From an uncultured Alistipes sp. (GTDB taxonomy: Bacteria > Bacteroidota > Bacteroidia > Bacteroidales > Rikenellaceae), in contig CAAGBL010000104.1 in assembly GCA_900768045.1 (NCBI GenBank), positions 62,001 to 126,000 of the forward strand: DNA of 64,000 nucleotides, read 5' to 3'. Each line of letters begins with the position of its first letter. Within the stretch, counting starts at the first letter, position 1. The notes under the pieces were generated by a model. That model saw nothing but the letters and a program-made list of their open reading frames with translations. It searched no databases and was not told the origin of the DNA. Made by a program: the position numbers and the translations under genes. Below are positions 24,097 to 33,212 of the stretch, in pieces.

Positions 24097-27090
24097 TCGA
24101 GGCATCATTGGCGGACGACCACCTCCTGGGAACGGTGGCATACCGCCCTTCTGGCCCATGCCGTCGTAGTCGTCAATGCTCTTTGAGCCCTTCTTGCCAA
24201 AGTGGCGAAGGTTGTAGTTGAACTGCACAGTGAAGTAGCGACCGATGACGCTATTCCAAGCGTTCTGAGTATAACCGCTACCTACGGTGCGAGCAAACGC
24301 CTTATTCTGGTTCAAGAGGTCGTTTACACCCACCAAAATCTCGCCCTGCTGATTTTTGAAGAGCTTCTTACCGAGGTATACGTTACAGATGAGGAAGTCC
24401 TCGTTGTAGTTGTTCGTAAAGCCGATATACTGGTTGTAGTTCACAGCACCTGTAAGCGTGAAGCCCTTCCAGAACACCCACTTAAGCTGGCCCGATGCAG
24501 TGTGGCTAAAGTACTGGTTGCGAGCATTGCGCATATTGCCCTTAACCAATGTCTGGCGTGCATCGTTGAACGTTCCGTTCCACTCGATTGTAAAGTCGAT
24601 ATTCTCCGAGATGTTGCTACCCAACGACATACGAGCATCGTAGCCCATGTTGCTTGTATATGTCGTCTGACCATCAATCATCGAAGGTGTGTGCGAGTAG
24701 TTGACACCTGCCGAGAGGTTGAGATTACACTTGATAGGCGACACTGGGAATCCGTAGCTGATGTGTGTACGGAGGTTATAGTAGCCGTCCATATTCTCGT
24801 AAGTCGAGTACTGGAGTGGGTTGTAGATATTACCGTCGATATCAACCTTCTTATTATACTCAATACTCTGACCGATGTAGTCCTGCGTAAGCTGTGCCGA
24901 GAACATCCACATAAAGGTACGGCCCTTCTCGATATTTGAGCGCACGTAGTGGAAGTTCATGCGGTGGTTGTACGACGAGCGTAGCTCGGGATTACCCTTC
25001 GAGAGGTACTGGGCATTCGACACATCGTAGATATCCTGTAAGTTGCGAACATCGGGGTTCATGGTGTACGAACTTAGGAATATACGGATAGTGTTCTGAG
25101 GGTTGAACGCCACGTTGGTCATAAGGAAATATGTCACGTGGTCGTAGTCGCGCTTGATGTTCTCGCCCTTGACCATACCATCGAGGATGGAGTGCTGGTA
25201 GTAGACGTTTGCCACCACAGTATTCTTGCCCTTAGCATAGCGGTAGCCAGGACCCACACGGTGCTCCATACTGATACTATTCGTGAGCGACGAGAGCGAC
25301 GCATCGGGCTGAAGACCTGCAATGTTGTAGTTATCAGCAGAGAATGGATCAAATGGATTTTCGGTGTCCAGTACTTCTGTTTTAGTGACATAAGCGGTCT
25401 TCTCAATCTCCTGATTCTCGTAGTCGAAGCGATACTGAAGGCTTAGCTGCGAGTTTTTACCAATAGGCTCGGTGTAGGTCACATTAGCACGTATGTCGGT
25501 CTCGCCCTGTGGTGCGAACGACGACACGTAGCGAAGAATAGGTGACTCTGTGAGGTAGTCGGTTGCAAGTGTCGAGAAGTTATTTGTCTCAGATGTAATG
25601 GTGTTGCGAAGAGCATAGCGACCGTCAACAGTAATTGTACGACCTACCTTACCCAAGTTCACACGATACTGTAAGAACTCGCTAAAGCGCACGGCCTGCG
25701 ACGACGCCTCAGAACCGTTGTACAGAATCTCGTATGCGTTACCCTCCTTAACACTCTCGCCATTAAGCTCGCCATACTGCTGGCTATAAGGGTTATTACC
25801 CTGGAAGCTGAAATTGGTGCGAGACATGAGCGACATATTCTTATTTATGCGCCAGTCGAAACGTAGGTTTAGACGATGGTTCATGTTGTGAGTCTCTGAC
25901 TCGCCCTCCTGCTCAAGGTAATCGTCAGGAGATGGCGCCTCATACCACTTCTGCAACAAGCTCTTATTACGAGTGTTTGTGCTATTGAAGAAGTATGAAC
26001 CGTTGAGCTTGACAGCATCCTTCTCGCCCCATGCGCCAGTATACTGAACGCCAATAGAGCCCACGTTTGCCACACCGCTCTGTGGGCGCACCATGTACTG
26101 ACCCACACCACGGCCACGGCCCATGCCGCCACCCATGCCGCCACCGCCACCAGTGACGCCGAGAATATCCTCAAACGAGAAGTTCTGCTGGTTAACGTTG
26201 TTGAGCAAGCCGATAACCGACACACGGTGGTTACCCTGGAAGATGTTTACGTTACCACCAATGTTATACTTATGGTGCGATGTCACGTTGCTCACCTGAG
26301 GGTCGTAGATGTTAGTATTCTGGAAGCTTAGCTCGGCTGGCGAACCATCGATATCGGGCTGATAGCCGTAGCCGCCATAGAGCTTACCAAAGACACCCTG
26401 ACGCATGTTCGAGTGTGTCACGATGTTGATAGCCTTATATCCCTCGCCATCGTCCATGCCCGAGAACTCGGCATTATCCGAGAGCTTATTAAAGACCTCG
26501 ACACGGTCTACAGCCTGCGCTGGAAGCGAGTTAAGAGCAGTAGATACATCCTCGCCAAAGAACTCCTTGCCGTCAACAAAGATTTTCTTCACTTGCTCGC
26601 CCTGGGCCTCAACCTGACCATTTGTCACGGTAATACCGGGCATCTTCTTGATAAGGCCCTCGACATCGGCATCTGCTGCCACCTTGAAGGCTGCGGCATT
26701 ATATGCCACGGTGTCACCATTCTGCGATGTGCGCAATGCCTGCACCTCCTTAACAACAGCCTCGATAGCCACACCTGGAGTAAGCTCCACAACACCAAGG
26801 TTGGTTGTACCCTCAACCTTAACATCGGCAGTGTACGGTGTGTAGCCGATAAACATCACTTTCATAGAATAGTCGCCAGCAGCAAGACCAGTGATGGTTA
26901 CGCTACCACCCGCACCTGTTGTGTTATGCTTACGTAGGTTTGGATTACTCTTCGACTGGAGCTCGACGATAGCGCCAATTACGCCCTCCTTGGTCTCCAT
27001 GTCTACTATCTTTGCCGTTAAGCGGCCCGACTGCGCCATAGCTGAAGACACCATGCACAGCATCATAAAAAGAATAAGTAGTCGCTTCAT
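24094..27090 (-). CDS. TonB-dependent-receptor-like outer-membrane beta-barrel protein
   Basis: 998 residues with a signal peptide (MKRLLILFMMLCMVSSAMAQ). Residues about 22-110 are a carboxypeptidase-regulatory (CNA-B-like) domain; about 120-220 a plug (KKMPGITVTNGQVEAQGEQV, IFVDGKEFFGEDV); the rest an outer-membrane barrel of the OMP_b-brl_3 type ending in aromatic-rich strands. A Gly/Met/Arg-rich loop (about residues 315-335) and a Pro/Gly/Met-rich tail (GGMPPFPGGGRPPMMPR) are unusual and suggest exposed flexible or metal-binding segments. No SusD partner is adjacent, so it is not a typical glycan uptake pair. Substrate unknown. Upstream on the same strand lie a small His-rich secreted protein and a two-component system. 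Confidence 0.88.
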   Translation of the reverse strand: MKRLLILFMMLCMVSSAMAQSGRLTAKIVDMETKEGVIGAIVELQSKSNPNLRKHNTTGAGGSVTITGLAAGDYSMKVMFIGYTPYTADVKVEGTTNLGVVELTPGVAIEAVVKEVQALRTSQNGDTVAYNAAAFKVAADADVEGLIKKMPGITVTNGQVEAQGEQVKKIFVDGKEFFGEDVSTALNSLPAQAVDRVEVFNKLSDNAEFSGMDDGEGYKAINIVTHSNMRQGVFGKLYGGYGYQPDIDGSPAELSFQNTNIYDPQVSNVTSHHKYNIGGNVNIFQGNHRVSVIGLLNNVNQQNFSFEDILGVTGGGGGMGGGMGRGRGVGQYMVRPQSGVANVGSIGVQYTGAWGEKDAVKLNGSYFFNSTNTRNKSLLQKWYEAPSPDDYLEQEGESETHNMNHRLNLRFDWRINKNMSLMSRTNFSFQGNNPYSQQYGELNGESVKEGNAYEILYNGSEASSQAVRFSEFLQYRVNLGKVGRTITVDGRYALRNTITSETNNFSTLATDYLTESPILRYVSSFAPQGETDIRANVTYTEPIGKNSQLSLQYRFDYENQEIEKTAYVTKTEVLDTENPFDPFSADNYNIAGLQPDASLSSLTNSISMEHRVGPGYRYAKGKNTVVANVYYQHSILDGMVKGENIKRDYDHVTYFLMTNVAFNPQNTIRIFLSSYTMNPDVRNLQDIYDVSNAQYLSKGNPELRSSYNHRMNFHYVRSNIEKGRTFMWMFSAQLTQDYIGQSIEYNKKVDIDGNIYNPLQYSTYENMDGYYNLRTHISYGFPVSPIKCNLNLSAGVNYSHTPSMIDGQTTYTSNMGYDARMSLGSNISENIDFTIEWNGTFNDARQTLVKGNMRNARNQYFSHTASGQLKWVFWKGFTLTGAVNYNQYIGFTNNYNEDFLICNVYLGKKLFKNQQGEILVGVNDLLNQNKAFARTVGSGYTQNAWNSVIGRYFTVQFNYNLRHFGKKGSKSIDDYDGMGQKGGMPPFPGGGRPPMMPR

Positions 27091-27129
27091 ATTGTTAATT
27101 ATCTTATTTTCTGTTTTAGAGTAGTGACT

Positions 27130-27146
27130 CTTTCGCTTTGCGAAAG
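27130..27146. promoter_or_regulatory. Perfect small hairpin in the leader of the receptor gene
   Basis: CTTTCGC-TTT-GCGAAAG, about 40 bases before the receptor ATG at 27090. It could be an operator or a leader hairpin; nothing more can be said. Confidence 0.4.
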
Positions 27147-27249
27147 TAATCTTTTTTTTTCAAAAATCAATCCACCGAGGGGTGAATCGCCCAAATTGGC
27201 GGGTAAAGCGACAAAAAAGGTAAAAAGTAAGAGAAAAGGGCACAGAGAG

Positions 27250-27346
27250 AATAGGGATAATAGGGTTAATAGGGTCTATAAGCTATAGTATCACAGCCCT
27301 ATCTTCCCTATCTTCCCTATCTTCCCTATCTCCCCTATCTCCCCTA
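27250..27346. repeat. Purine/pyrimidine palindrome between the receptor and the small secreted protein
   Basis: GAATAGGGATAATAGGG.. on the left can pair with ..CCCTATCTTCCCTATCT on the right around CTATAAGCTATAG. This copy has no cloverleaf element beside it. Confidence 0.65.
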
Positions 27347-27349
27347 AAA

Positions 27350-27378
27350 AAAAGATGCCTAACTTATCGGCATCTTTT
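27350..27378 (-). terminator. Terminator after the His/Pro/Gly-rich protein gene
   Basis: AAAAGATGCC pairs with GGCATCTTTT; on the minus strand the stem is followed by a run of eight T. It is 9 bases beyond the stop codon at 27388. Confidence 0.85.
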
Positions 27379-27387
27379 CAATACAAA

Positions 27388-27756
27388 CTATCTGCGTGGG
27401 CCTGGCTTACCTGGCGCTGGTCTGCCCGAACCTGGCTTACCTGGTGCTGGCTTGCCTGGTGCTGGCTTGCCAAAGTTACCATGAGGCTTTGCAGGAGCGC
27501 CCTTATGGTTATGGCGTGGCGCTGGGCGATGTGGTCTGCATGCGCTGTTGTGTCCACGTCCTGGAGGACATGCCCTGCACTCCACCTTGTGGTTATGCAC
27601 AGGACTTACGTGGTGGTGATGGTTACATGGTGGAACGTTTATCACAACATTAACCTTGCGTGGGCCACGCGCATCTGCGCTATTAACATCGTTTGCCATT
27701 GCATTACCGATTGCCATTGCTGAGAGCACGAGGCTCAAAACTAACATCTTTCTCAT
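27388..27756 (-). CDS. Small secreted His/Pro/Gly-rich protein
   Basis: 122 residues from the ATG at 27756. The signal peptide is MRKMLVLSLVLSAMAIGNAMA. After an Asp/Arg-rich start the chain holds a cluster of histidines and cysteines (PPCNHHHHVSPVHNHKVECRACPPG) and then a low-complexity tail of PGKP and PHRP units. The ATG at 27816 gives 20 more residues but lies upstream of the -7 box at 27801-27808, so I reject it. The His/Cys cluster suggests metal binding (copper, zinc or nickel), which I infer from composition only. It has its own promoter and terminator and lies between a receptor gene and a two-component system. Confidence 0.7.
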   Translation of the reverse strand: MRKMLVLSLVLSAMAIGNAMANDVNSADARGPRKVNVVINVPPCNHHHHVSPVHNHKVECRACPPGRGHNSACRPHRPAPRHNHKGAPAKPHGNFGKPAPGKPAPGKPGSGRPAPGKPGPRR

Positions 27757-27800
27757 AGTAGTAAAAATTTTAGGGTTGTACTTTGTTTCTTTTCTTGATA

Positions 27801-27808
27801 CAAAGGTA
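27801..27808 (-). promoter_or_regulatory. -7 box of the His/Pro/Gly-rich protein gene
   Basis: TACCTTTG on the minus strand. The ATG at 27756 lies 45 bases downstream. No good -33 element is present. Confidence 0.5.
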
Positions 27809-27875
27809 CAACCCAAAACTACGACTTGGAGTCGCTATGTCGGTTAAACGGACAAACTACAGAGTGAAGCGACCT

Positions 27876-28646
27876 TTAGGCTCGGTGAACCGACTGCAAC
27901 CATTGCTTGAAATCCGACACTCGAGCCTTAGATATTATTATTCGCTCGGGGGTCTCGACCACTAAGTTAAGCGCAAGGCGGCTACCAAACCACACTGCAA
28001 TATCCTTTACGGCGCTTCGTGAGATGATAAATTGGCGGTTAGCACGATAGAACTCATCGCCCGAGAGCTGCTGCGACAGTGCCTCGAGAGTCTTATCCAC
28101 AGGATAGCGACGCTCATCGAGGGTGGTTAGCGTAACCTGGTCATCAGAGGTGTAGAAGAAGGCTATCTCCTCACGCTTGATAGGGATAATCTTATCCTTG
28201 TATCTTACGAGCAGCGTCTGCACACTATCGCCCTGCGTTGATTGTAGCATCTCATTACGGCGCTGCTGTTGCTGTGCTCGCTCGCTCGATGTTAGGCGCT
28301 GGAGCTTATCGAGGGCACGACGCAAGTCCTCCTCCTTGAAGGGCTTTAGGAGATAGTCGACGCTATTTACCTTGAAGGCCTCGAGGGCATACTCGTCGTA
28401 CGCCGTAGTGAATATTATAGGTATATTGATGTCTACACTCTGGAATATGCGGAACGAGTCGCCATCGGCAAGGTGGATATCCATAAACACCACGTCGGCG
28501 TCTACCTCTCCTGAGAAGTACTCTACGCTCTCCTCCACCGACTCCAACACCTCGACAACCTCGACATCTGTCAGAAGCGTTGTTAGCATGCTACGTAGGT
28601 TTAGCTGTGCAGCGGTCTCGTCCTCTACAATTATAACTCTTTTCAT
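27876..28646 (-). CDS. LytTR-family response regulator
   Basis: 256 residues. The receiver domain (1-120) has the acidic pair EDE, the phosphoacceptor Asp56 in VVFMDIHLADGD, the Thr in FTTAYDEYALEAF and Lys in YLLKPF. The LytTR DNA-binding domain spans about 145-250 (LLVRYKDKIIPIKREEIAFF, then FYRANRQFIISRSAVKDI). It ends 6 bases... after the kinase gene on the same strand, as usual for this pair: the kinase stop is at 28652 and the regulator ATG at 28646. Targets unknown; the receptor and the His-rich protein downstream are natural candidates. Confidence 0.93.
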   Translation of the reverse strand: MKRVIIVEDETAAQLNLRSMLTTLLTDVEVVEVLESVEESVEYFSGEVDADVVFMDIHLADGDSFRIFQSVDINIPIIFTTAYDEYALEAFKVNSVDYLLKPFKEEDLRRALDKLQRLTSSERAQQQQRRNEMLQSTQGDSVQTLLVRYKDKIIPIKREEIAFFYTSDDQVTLTTLDERRYPVDKTLEALSQQLSGDEFYRANRQFIISRSAVKDIAVWFGSRLALNLVVETPERIIISKARVSDFKQWLQSVHRA

Positions 28647-28651
28647 ACTCT

Positions 28652-29980
28652 TTAGGCTTTAGGTTGCTTTAGTGGCAGACGCACAACAAAGCGGCTCTCG
28701 TCCTCAACAATCTCGATGCTCTGGTGCGAGACAATCTCCCAACGGCTACGAAGGTTTGCAAGGCCAATACCTGTTGAGGGCTCAACGTCGAGTTTAGGCT
28801 GCTTAGGATTCTCAATCTCAAGCACACCATCGACGGTGCGAATAGAGACATGCAACGGTCTCTTTGTTGTTATACTATTATGCTTCACGGCATTACCAAT
28901 AAGTGGCTGTAGCGACAAGGCAGGCAACTGCCACGACTCATACTTGGGGTCGATGTCTATGTCGAAAAATAGCTTATCGGCATAGCGTATCTTAAATAGG
29001 TAGATGTAGGCACGTGCAAACTCAATCTCGTCACGTAGCGTTGTCACCTCACTCTGACCATTCTGAATGATGTAGCGGAAGGTGTAGGATAGCTGGTCGA
29101 TATACTCCAAGGCTCGCTCCTCATCGTGCTCACGAACAAGCATGGCAAGCGAGTTTAGCGAGTTGAAGAAGAAGTGAGGATTTATCTGTCCCATGAGCAT
29201 ATTGTAGCGTGTCGAGAGGTTCTCGTTTTTAAGTCGCTCGTTCTCTACAACAATCTTCTGTCGCTGCTGCATAAGAGTATATATATAGGAGTAGAGCGCC
29301 GTCACAACCAACATGAACAACGACTTAGTAAGCACTACAAGGTATACATTATCACGTGGCGAGCTCTCGAAGAAGAAGCCTATGCGCATCACGCCATCTC
29401 TGAACGTCATCACAGGGGCAAAGTATATCGCCACGGCAGTAAGGGCTATTGCCAGCACCACCGCCTGTAGCGTAAACCATGCCACTGACTTTGCTCGGGC
29501 ACGCATAAGTACAAAGATGCATATCAGCAAGAACGAGAGTATTGCGTAGTAGGTTATCTGCCACACAAACTCCACCGTGCGACTTGGGCGGTCGTATATC
29601 ATGTCGAGGTCGAACTGCTCGCCATTACGCTCAACCACCCTATCGAGGCGTGGGTGCGCACCCTTAACCTCATCAGGTAGGTTTTGTGGTGGTCGCACCG
29701 TAAATGTGAGCTTATCGCCCTGCTGAAGCTTCATTGTGCGCACCTGCCATGCTGTCACATAGGTACTATCACGTAGCTCGCAGTCGCAAATGATGTATCC
29801 GTGCATATCACTCGAGAGGTGCAACACACCCTCGTTGTGCTCCGCCTCCTCGATGCTCAGGCCACGATTATCGACACCTTGGTCGGTAATTATTGGCACA
29901 AGCAGATAGGAGAAGTTGATCACGAGGCTCAGCGCCAACGCAATAACTATGTGTGGAAGAATGCTACTTCGAAACTTCAT
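28652..29980 (-). CDS. LytS/YehU-type sensor histidine kinase
   Basis: 442 residues, membrane-bound. One N-terminal membrane segment (about 9-32), an extracytoplasmic region (about 33-137), then three hydrophobic segments (about 140-160, 168-190, 215-235), a short coiled coil (QQRQKIVVENERLKNENL) and the His_kinase domain with the phosphoacceptor His269 in QINPHFFFNSLNSL. The ATP-binding part shows PLIGNAVKHN and GIGLANLRSRW. Such kinases pair with LytTR regulators, here the next gene. The sensing region resembles no domain I can name. Confidence 0.9.
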   Translation of the reverse strand: MKFRSSILPHIVIALALSLVINFSYLLVPIITDQGVDNRGLSIEEAEHNEGVLHLSSDMHGYIICDCELRDSTYVTAWQVRTMKLQQGDKLTFTVRPPQNLPDEVKGAHPRLDRVVERNGEQFDLDMIYDRPSRTVEFVWQITYYAILSFLLICIFVLMRARAKSVAWFTLQAVVLAIALTAVAIYFAPVMTFRDGVMRIGFFFESSPRDNVYLVVLTKSLFMLVVTALYSYIYTLMQQRQKIVVENERLKNENLSTRYNMLMGQINPHFFFNSLNSLAMLVREHDEERALEYIDQLSYTFRYIIQNGQSEVTTLRDEIEFARAYIYLFKIRYADKLFFDIDIDPKYESWQLPALSLQPLIGNAVKHNSITTKRPLHVSIRTVDGVLEIENPKQPKLDVEPSTGIGLANLRSRWEIVSHQSIEIVEDESRFVVRLPLKQPKA

Positions 29981-30034
29981 ACGTTTAGGTTAAATAATAT
30001 AAAATAAGAAAAACAGGCCCTCGCCCCACGACCC

Positions 30035-30163
30035 AATTTCTTGTTAGAATGGGTTAGATACAACGCTCGGCAAATTTTGGAGCGATGGGCTGTACTTTGA
30101 CGTACTGCCCATTGCTGCAACAATTTGTTAGCGGCAGTAGATGACCCTTTATCACAAGAAATT
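30035..30163. repeat. Cloverleaf palindrome, element A5 (after the gamma carbonic anhydrase gene)
   Basis: Perfect outer arms AATTTCTTGT (30035-30044) and ACAAGAAATT (30154-30163); relative to A3 and A4 the changed base is changed on both sides. The central hairpin pairs AGCGATGGGCTGTAC with GTACTGCCCATTGCT, as in A3. The right end overlaps the stop codon of the carbonic anhydrase gene. The left box has diverged to GTTAGAATGGG. Confidence 0.85.
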
Positions 30164-30686
30164 ACTTGTACCAAGAGGCATAAGTACAGTAATCTCGTGC
30201 CGTGCGCTTGATAATCTCCTCACGCTGCTCGGGCGTTACGTCCTTAACCTTCTTGGCTGGGACACCTGCATATACAGAGTAGGGCTCGAGCTTCTGGTTC
30301 GATAGCACGAGGGCATTTGCTGCCACGATACAGCCAGTGCCCACAACGGCATTATCGAGGATTGTTGCGCCCATGCCAATAAGGCAGTCGTTCTCGATGA
30401 TTGCGCCATGGATAACGGCATTGTGACCTACCGACACGTAGTCGCCGATGTGTGTCTGCGAAGGGTTCTTCGAGCCGTCGTAGAGGGTGTGGATAACCAC
30501 GCCATCCTGAATATTTGTGTTATTACCGATGCGAATAGCATTCACGTCGCCACGCAACACAGCGTTGTACCATATCGAGCAGTTCTCGCCAATCTTTACA
30601 TTACCGATGATTGTTGCATTCTCTGCCAACCAAGTATCATTTCCAATCTCGGGCTCGTGGCCACGCACAGGTCTAATAAGTGCCAT
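30162..30686 (-). CDS. Gamma-class carbonic anhydrase-like protein (left-handed beta-helix)
   Basis: 174 residues of hexapeptide repeats. The metal ligands of the gamma class are in place: His in QDGVVIHTLYD, and two in VSVGHNAVIHGAIIE. The Arg and Asp of the active site are in LRGDVN. The C terminus is the usual helix that packs on the prism (VTPEQREEIIKRTARDYCTY). It may hydrate CO2 or act as a related acyltransferase-like protein; the family cannot be resolved further by eye. It is the last gene of the minus run from 35069, and ends in element A5. Confidence 0.92.
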   Translation of the reverse strand: MALIRPVRGHEPEIGNDTWLAENATIIGNVKIGENCSIWYNAVLRGDVNAIRIGNNTNIQDGVVIHTLYDGSKNPSQTHIGDYVSVGHNAVIHGAIIENDCLIGMGATILDNAVVGTGCIVAANALVLSNQKLEPYSVYAGVPAKKVKDVTPEQREEIIKRTARDYCTYASWYK

Positions 30687-30701
30687 AATTCGTCTGTTAT
30701 A

Positions 30702-31484
30702 TTACTGTTTTTCAATCTCTTTTGCTTCATTCCAATATCCGTCCATCTCCTCAAGAGTCATATCATGAAGGCTCTTGCCCTGCTCCTCGGCACGACACTC
30801 GAGGTGCTCAAAGCGGCGGATAAACTTCTTGTTGGTACGCTCCAACGCACCCTCAGGGTCGATACCATATAGGCGGCAGGCGTTGATAAGCGCAAAGAAG
30901 AGGTCGCCCATTTCGTCTGTTAGCTTCTCCTTGTCTTTTGCCTCGAGCTCGGCATCTACCTCCATAAGCTCCTCCTTAACCTTTGCCCATACGTCCTCCT
31001 TATGCTCCCAGTCGAAGCCCGTAGCCGCAGCCTTCTCGCCAATGCGGAATGCCTTGACCATGGCGGGTAGCGACACGGGGACACCGCCCAGCGTACCACT
31101 CTTACGCTTCTTCTTGCGTAGCTTAAGCGCCTCCCAGTTCTGCTTTACCTGCTCGGGGGTGTCGGCATGAATATCGCCGTAGACGTGTGGGTGGCGATAT
31201 ATCAGTTTGTCGCACACGGCATTAGCCACGTCGGTATAGTTAAACGCACCCTGCTCATCACCAAGTTTCGAGTAGAATACCACGTGCAAAAGAAGGTCGC
31301 CAAGCTCCTCCTTTATGCCCTCCATATTCTTGTCGGTGATGGCATCGGCAAGCTCGTATGTCTCCTCAATAGTGTTGTTGCGCAGGCTGTCGAAGGTCTG
31401 CTCACGATCCCATGGGCACTCTGCACGGAGCTTGTCCATGACATCCAAAAGTCGGGTTGTTGCCATCTCGGCATCTCGTCTCAT
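30702..31484 (-). CDS. mazG: Nucleoside triphosphate pyrophosphohydrolase MazG
   Basis: 260 residues with two MazG domains. Domain 1 has LRAECPWDREQTFDSL and EETYELADAI..EELGDLLLHVVF (the E-x-x-E..E-x-x-D metal sites); domain 2 has VKEELMEVDAEL and DEMGDLFFALINACR. It hydrolyses (d)NTPs, including damaged ones, to monophosphate and pyrophosphate. The two-domain form and length match the full-length enzyme. The true start may be the ATG 18 bases downstream. It begins 4 bases after the DPM1-like gene and ends 15 bases before the carbonic anhydrase start. Confidence 0.94.
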   Translation of the reverse strand: MRRDAEMATTRLLDVMDKLRAECPWDREQTFDSLRNNTIEETYELADAITDKNMEGIKEELGDLLLHVVFYSKLGDEQGAFNYTDVANAVCDKLIYRHPHVYGDIHADTPEQVKQNWEALKLRKKKRKSGTLGGVPVSLPAMVKAFRIGEKAAATGFDWEHKEDVWAKVKEELMEVDAELEAKDKEKLTDEMGDLFFALINACRLYGIDPEGALERTNKKFIRRFEHLECRAEEQGKSLHDMTLEEMDGYWNEAKEIEKQ

Positions 31485-31488
31485 ACAT

Positions 31489-32211
31489 TTATGATTTTCT
31501 ACGTCTAATTCGTCTAAATGGTAGTTTTAATACGCCAAAGAATGCCTCGCCAAATATTCCGCTCGACATTTTTGATGTTCCCTCAGTGCGGTCGATAAAG
31601 ATTATCGACACCTCGCCAATCTGGTATCCGAGCCTCCATGCCGAGTACTTCATCTCAATCTGGAAGCCGTAGCCATTCATCTGCACACGGTCGAAGTCGA
31701 TGCTCTCGAGCACCTCACGACGGTAGCCCACAAAGCCTGCTGTAGCGTCGTAGACGGGCATGCGTGTCACTATGCGCACATACTTCGATGCGAAATAGGA
31801 GATAAGCAGACGTCCCATAGGCCAGTTTACAACGTTGACACCCTTAGCATATCGGGAGCCAACAACAACATCTTGCTCTGAGAGCATAGCATCGAGGCGT
31901 GCAAGGTCGTCGGGGTTATGCGAGAAGTCGCAGTCCATCTCAAAGATGCGGGCATAGTCACGCTCCAACGCCCACTTAAAGCCACAGATATATGCTGTGC
32001 CAAGGCCGAGCTTACCAGCACGCTCAACGATATGTAGGCGTCCCTCGAACTCGGGTTGCAGGTCACGCACAAGCTGCGCTGTACCATCAGGCGAGCTATC
32101 ATCGACAATAAGTAGGTCGAAGCCGAGGCTTAGGGCCATAACACGGCGCACCATCTTTGCGATGTTCTCCTTCTCGTTGTATGTAGGGATTATAATTAAT
32201 CGGCGCATCAC
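31489..32211 (-). CDS. Dolichol/polyprenyl-phosphate mannosyltransferase-like glycosyltransferase, GT2
   Basis: 240 residues of the DPM1 type without membrane segments: LIIIPTYNEKENIAKMV, LLIVDDSSPDGTAQLV, the DxD-like MDCDFSHNPDDL, DVVVGSRYAKG and GFVGYRREVLESID. It would transfer a sugar from a nucleotide sugar to a polyprenyl phosphate at the inner face of the membrane. Its start overlaps the preceding GT2 gene by 4 bases, so the two are co-translated. Which sugar is used cannot be told. Confidence 0.92.
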   Translation of the reverse strand: MMRRLIIIPTYNEKENIAKMVRRVMALSLGFDLLIVDDSSPDGTAQLVRDLQPEFEGRLHIVERAGKLGLGTAYICGFKWALERDYARIFEMDCDFSHNPDDLARLDAMLSEQDVVVGSRYAKGVNVVNWPMGRLLISYFASKYVRIVTRMPVYDATAGFVGYRREVLESIDFDRVQMNGYGFQIEMKYSAWRLGYQIGEVSIIFIDRTEGTSKMSSGIFGEAFFGVLKLPFRRIRRRKS

Positions 32212-33206
32212 ATCAAATTTTTAAATTTTCGGCAACCAAACAAATAGCGCACCACAATAGATGCTCGGTATATGTTTCTCGGTTTTTTATCTCGTCTCAC
32301 AGCCTTGCGCTTGGCACTCAGCACCTTATGCCATAATATAAACGTGCCCCACGCCCTCATTACGGCCCACGCACGCTGTGGGTGCAGTGTTATGAGGTGC
32401 GCCAACGCCTCGAGCATATCGGTAAAGGGACGAACCACAGCTACCACCATGCGCTGCATGGGCGATGAGCACTTATAGAGCATTGCGAGGTTGTTGCGGT
32501 GGTTTAGGTAGACTTTGCGTGATGATGCTGGGAGCGTGCCACCGCCAAGGTGGTAGACCACCGAGCGTGGCTCAACCATAATCTTCCACCCTGCAAGCTG
32601 CATGCGCCACTGGAGATCTATCTCCTCCATATGTGCAAAGAAGTCCTCGTCGAAGCCGCCAAGCTCCACAAATAGCTCACGACGGCAACATAGCGCAGCG
32701 CCACTTGCCCAAAATATCTCACGACAATCGTCATACTGGCCCTCGTCACGCTCTACGGCGGAGAGTATGCGTCCACGACAAAATGGGTAGCCCAGATAGT
32801 CGATAAATCCGCCCGCAGCACCGGCATACTCAAACTCGTCGGGGCGCTCCACGGAGCGTAGCTTAGGGGCTACGGCAGCGACATCTGGATAGTTATCCAG
32901 CACCTCGACAAGCGGTTGCCACCACCCTGCCGTAACTTCGACATCGGAGTTGAGTAGCAGGACGTAGTCACTCTCTATCTGCTTAAGTGCTCGGTTATAT
33001 CCCCCTGCGAAGCCATAGTTTTTGTCGAGTACTATGGTGCGCACCTCGGGGTATTTTAGGCGTAGCCACTGTAGCGAGTCGTCCGAAGAGCCATTGTCCA
33101 CAACAACAACCTCGGCCTCGCTCGACGTATGCTCCACCACGCTTGGCAAGAAGCGCTCAAGGTGCCTACGTCCGTTCCAGTTAAGTATGACTACACTTAG
33201 TTTCAT
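32208..33206 (-). CDS. Glycosyltransferase family 2, rhamnosyltransferase-like
   Basis: 332 residues from the ATG at 33206 (the first-in-frame start at 33239 adds 11 residues with no GT2 similarity and lies in a repeat). Signatures: SVVILNWNGRRHLERFLPSV, VVVVDNGSSDDSLQWL, NYGFAGGYNRAL, LLLNSDVEV, and the acceptor-side ASGAALCCRREL, DEDFFAHMEEIDLQWR. The last 70 residues hold a basic amphipathic stretch that may touch the membrane. It probably builds a surface polysaccharide or glycan chain. The DPM1-like gene follows with a 4-base overlap. Confidence 0.9.
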   Translation of the reverse strand: MKLSVVILNWNGRRHLERFLPSVVEHTSSEAEVVVVDNGSSDDSLQWLRLKYPEVRTIVLDKNYGFAGGYNRALKQIESDYVLLLNSDVEVTAGWWQPLVEVLDNYPDVAAVAPKLRSVERPDEFEYAGAAGGFIDYLGYPFCRGRILSAVERDEGQYDDCREIFWASGAALCCRRELFVELGGFDEDFFAHMEEIDLQWRMQLAGWKIMVEPRSVVYHLGGGTLPASSRKVYLNHRNNLAMLYKCSSPMQRMVVAVVRPFTDMLEALAHLITLHPQRAWAVMRAWGTFILWHKVLSAKRKAVRRDKKPRNIYRASIVVRYLFGCRKFKNLM

Positions 33207-33212
33207 TTTAAG

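Noticed and set aside
27757..27816. Upstream start for the His/Pro/Gly-rich protein
   Set aside because: It lies upstream of the -7 box, and the internal ATG gives a clean signal peptide.
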